From Diphasiastrum complanatum (Eukaryota; Streptophyta; Lycopodiopsida; Lycopodiales; Lycopodiaceae), in assembly GCA_029204225.1 (NCBI GenBank), contig CM055105.1:49733720-49797719 (forward strand): 64,000 nucleotides of DNA, given 5' to 3'. The translations under genes were made by a program, and so were the position numbers. Numbering within the stretch: position 1 is the first letter of the stretch; each line of letters begins with the position of its first letter. This document shows, piece after piece, positions 61,371-64,000 of this stretch. The notes under the pieces were generated by a model. It made no database searches. It was not told the DNA's origin and saw nothing but the letters and a program-made list of their open reading frames with translations.

Positions 61371-61790
61371 ATAGATTTTAAAAACCATACTATGGTATTT
61401 AAAGATAAGTTTGACAAGATAGTCTCTATTTATGGGGAGACTAATGTACTCCCGTCATCGATGGTTTGCTCGGCGGAAGTTATGGAACAACTACATGATT
61501 TTAAGTATGAGCTTTTTCATCTTGTTTTAAAATCTCGTATGCATTGTGATGTGAATGATGATGTGAATGTGTTAACATGCTTTAACACCAAAAATTAGCA
61601 TCAAGAACAACTTTTAATGCAAGATTTAAAACAAGAGTTCAATGATGTTTTTCCTAAATAGCTAAGATTTTTTGAGGTACATACTTCTAATTATAATGCA
61701 GTCCATTGTTAGCACATAATCAAATTTCTCTGAAATGAAATCTTTGAAATGTTTTAGAAAAGAGCAAGAACATAAAGATTGGGTTGGTTG
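61371..61790 (+). pseudogene. Gypsy fragment
   Basis: Matches 33090-33480. Contains the frame with VFKDKFDKIVSIYGETNVLP (61392-61598) and the stopped start of the reverse transcriptase region. A 9 bp duplication (GATGTGAAT) is present. Confidence 0.5.
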
Positions 61791-62359
61791 CAAGGTGTTG
61801 GACTGAAATGTTGTCATTGTAGAGAGTTGGAACATCATATAAACTTTGCTAAGGATCTTGGAAGTCCTGAGGCAAGCTCCTCCTTGCACATGATCTCCAT
61901 GGATTTTGAGTTGATGTGGCCAAGTCTTTTGTGCCGTAGAATATGGTTGGATACTTTGGTCTCCTTGGCTAGCATCACAATATTAGCATCCACATAGGCA
62001 TCTAGTTTGAACAATCTTCCAAATCTTATGCCTTTAGCAATGATCTTGCCATCCTTCTTGATGTTACATGTATTTGTGGCGAACTCCACAATCAAACCAT
62101 TGTCAAGCAATTGTACTACACTAAGAAAGTTCTTAGTGATACTAGAAAATTAAAGTACTCCATCAATCTTGATTTTCCTTGAAAATCCCAAGCATAAAGG
62201 TATGGATCCTATTCCTTCTATCTTACAAGCATAATTATTTGCTGTAAGAATTGACTTCATAGGTCTTTCATAGGTAGATAAGGTTGAAAAATACTCCCTC
62301 TTACTTGTCATGTGGGAGCTAGCCCCACTATCTATCCACCAAGGACTTTTGTAATTCAA
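61791..62359 (-). pseudogene. Copia fragment: protease to pre-integrase
   Basis: Minus strand: protease motif (WWIDSGASSHM, near 62335), linker NLLSV-like region with a frameshift near 62150, then LDNGLIVEF and LRHKRLGH, the HHCC start of integrase, ending near 61850. Same family as 13239-14420 but without the chimeric tail. On the plus strand at about 61795-61850 a degenerate knuckle (CCHCRELEHHINF) appears, which suggests a second fused fragment. Confidence 0.5.
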
Positions 62360-62883
62360 AAATTTGCAATTTCAACACACATCTATTGAAAAAATATTTT
62401 GCTTATTTTGCTCATAACTGCAAAGCTTTGATTTTGCATATAAAGCAAGAAACTTGGAGTGTGATGGATCAAAAAGAGCGCCAAGGTCATTTCAAACTTT
62501 TCCAATTAATTTTTTTTTTATAATTAAGACGAGTTTTAATAGCTTACAAGATATATAACAAGTTGGTTTTCTACTAGATTAATCTATCGATTATTAAGAT
62601 GTCTAAATATCATCTCCATATTGATCTTCCCACAGAATATGCTCCACTGTCGAGAAAAAATCTGAAAGGATCCACCTTACCAGCTCACCAAAGGACGAAA
62701 GACATGAAACAAGTTTCAAATAGGTTTTAAAGATGATCATGAAATTCTATTTTGGATTTTTAGTAAAATAGAATATCCAGAGATAATTCAGAATCATATG
62801 AGCGACACACCACTCAATGTTCCTAGAATGGTATTTGGTTCACACACCAAGAGTGAAAATCCAAAACTTACAGAAATGTTTTA
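62345..62883 (+). pseudogene. Short MSKYH gene with internal deletion, copy 2
   Basis: Start MSKYHLHIDL at about 62599. Deletion join at about 62704 (GACATGAAACAAGTTTCAAA), equal to that at 29756. An additional small deletion lies near 62829-62851. Cannot encode the full protein. Confidence 0.5.
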
Positions 62884-62999
62884 ACTGATCAAACAACATT
62901 TATATAGCTAAAACCAATAAAACCCAAGCCGTACACTCGTCGATCCAACAGCGGATTAGATCTATGGCGCGTAATACAAACGTCCACACTTGTGAGACC

Positions 63000-63360
63000 A
63001 CACGTGCTACAATACACGTCAATATGCCATTCGGCCACGTGCCCACACGTGCGAGCTAACACGTGCCAGAACACACGTCACCAAACCATTCGACCACATG
63101 GCCACATGTGCAAGTTTCAAACATGCGGATACAGAAGTGTGGTCCCACACGTCAGGTACTGATTGGGTCACGTGACCACACGTGCGAGCCGATACGTGCA
63201 AGAACACATGTCGCTGATCCATTCGGCCACGTGTCCCCACGTGGGATCCCACACATGTTGATCCAGACGTGCAGTATCACACATGCGTATACAAACGTGT
63301 GGTTCCACATGTCAGCTACTGACTGGGCCACGTGTCACTGGGATTCACACGTGCCAACTT
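63000..63360 (+). promoter_or_regulatory. G-box array, 10 hexamers
   Basis: Ten exact CACGTG sites. Same family as the other arrays. Confidence 0.7.
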
Positions 63361-63368
63361 TTTTCTCC

Positions 63369-63376
63369 TATATAAG
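63369..63376 (+). promoter_or_regulatory. TATA box
   Basis: TATATAAG, 22 bp before the ATG at 63398. Confidence 0.6.
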
Positions 63377-63397
63377 TCCATTCCCGGGGATTGTACA

Positions 63398-63469
63398 ATG
63401 GCCGGTGATTCCAGGGATTTCAGAAAGCTCAACATACGACGAGTTGAGGCTACAACTACAACCACATAG
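63398..63469 (+). CDS. Short ORF behind a G-box promoter (MAGDSRD), truncated
   Basis: 23 codons, as at 30479-30550. Reads into satellite and stops. Confidence 0.25.
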   Translation: MAGDSRDFRKLNIRRVEATTTTT

Positions 63470-63865
63470 TCCTACCATAGGCTTGTGTGGTTTACCACAT
63501 GGCCTACCATAGACTTGTGTAGCAGGCCACATAGGCCTGCGATTGGCCAAGGTTGTCATAGGTGCCCACGTGTCAAGTCATGTATGACTGCCATGTGGCA
63601 AATCATGCAGGGTTGGGGCTGGCCACGTGGCAAGCCACGTAGGCCCATCATAGGCTGGCAAGCCAACCAGGCTCTGCCTACGTGGTCTGCTATTTGCGAA
63701 GCCTATCGCACACTACCACATGGAAAGCCATGTAGGTCTACCACATGGCAAATCATGCAGGCTTGAGGGTTGCCATGTGGCAAGCCATGTAGGCCTACCA
63801 TAACCTTGTATGTCAAGTCAACTGGGCCCTGTGCCACGTAGGCTTGAGTGGACCTAGAGATCTAT
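63470..63865. repeat. Satellite-like DNA block
   Basis: Nearly the same as 30551-30955, up to the TCTATATATATATATAGG run. Confidence 0.7.
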
Positions 63866-63936
63866 ATATATATATAGGTGGGATGAAATCTCTTGCCATA
63901 AAAACCAGCCAAGAAGATAAACTTTTTCAAACCCTA

Positions 63937-64000
63937 AATGTGCCCTAAAAGACAAAAAAAACAGCAAGTATCAAATCTAAAAAATCAGCCCCAAAATGTG
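63937..64000 (+). pseudogene. Start of the divergent reverse transcriptase (window edge)
   Basis: MCPKR start as at 8941 (minus) and 31018. This copy has no stop in the visible part. The rest lies outside the window. Confidence 0.5.

Larger units (their letters stand above)
44588..64000 (+). repeat. Composite unit, second plus copy, incomplete at window end
   Basis: R, copia insertion, X, U, X fragment, U, copia gag remnant, U, gypsy and copia fragments, short MSKYH gene, G-box promoter, satellite and the start of the reverse transcriptase. The order matches the other units. The rest lies beyond 64000. Confidence 0.65.

Overview
The window looks like repeat-dense nuclear heterochromatin of a land plant. 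The evidence is a complete Ty1/copia retrotransposon with a plant-type primer-binding site, remnants of other copia and Ty3/gypsy elements, an intronless histone H3-family gene resembling plant CenH3, G-box (CACGTG) promoters with TATA boxes, long GA/CT microsatellites and satellite-like DNA. I saw no bacterial, organellar, tRNA or rRNA features. The lineage (bryophyte, fern or other) cannot be fixed from this sequence.

Layout: nearly the whole window is built from copies of one roughly 20 kb composite unit. In the unit's own direction the order is: R repeat with a poly-C tract; X (a coiled-coil ORF with two similar modules, plus CT microsatellites); one to three copies of an unknown family, U; copia gag remnants (in two of the units); a short piece of the MSKYH gene; a G-box array and TATA box with a short ORF; satellite DNA; a divergent reverse transcriptase; an R repeat; a gypsy remnant; another U copy; the MSKYH gene; a second G-box array and TATA box driving the H3-like gene; satellite DNA and a GA tract; and the foldback element F. 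One unit lies inverted at 1-20317. The tail of another lies at 20318-24084 (+). A shortened unit occupies 24085-44588 (+). A further unit starts at 44588 (+) and runs off the end at 64000. The same R/poly-C junction separates units near 24060 and near 44580. The inverted unit meets the + array head-to-head near 20317.

The youngest insertion is an intact copia element (44832-51262) with two 655 bp LTRs, a 5 bp target duplication (GTTTA) and one uninterrupted 1317-codon gag-pol frame. It sits inside an R repeat of the last unit.

The most notable content is the amplified H3-like gene. Two copies are intact (616-1026 and 20863-21279), one is full-length but broken (39053-39430), and two are 5'-truncated inside a 1.19 kb tandem macrosatellite (40387-40561 and 41575-41749). 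The histone fold is close to H3, with the RW-containing extended loop 1 typical of CenH3. One copy keeps the N-terminal ARTKQTAR of H3 but lacks the K9 and K27 contexts. Full-length copies lie behind a dense G-box array and TATA box. Together with the satellites this raises two possibilities: centromere-related sequence, or a mobile or satellite unit that captured a CenH3-type gene. Sequence alone cannot decide between them.

All similarities, counts and divergence figures were judged by eye. Most other open frames in the window are translations of satellite, microsatellite or antisense sequence and were not annotated.
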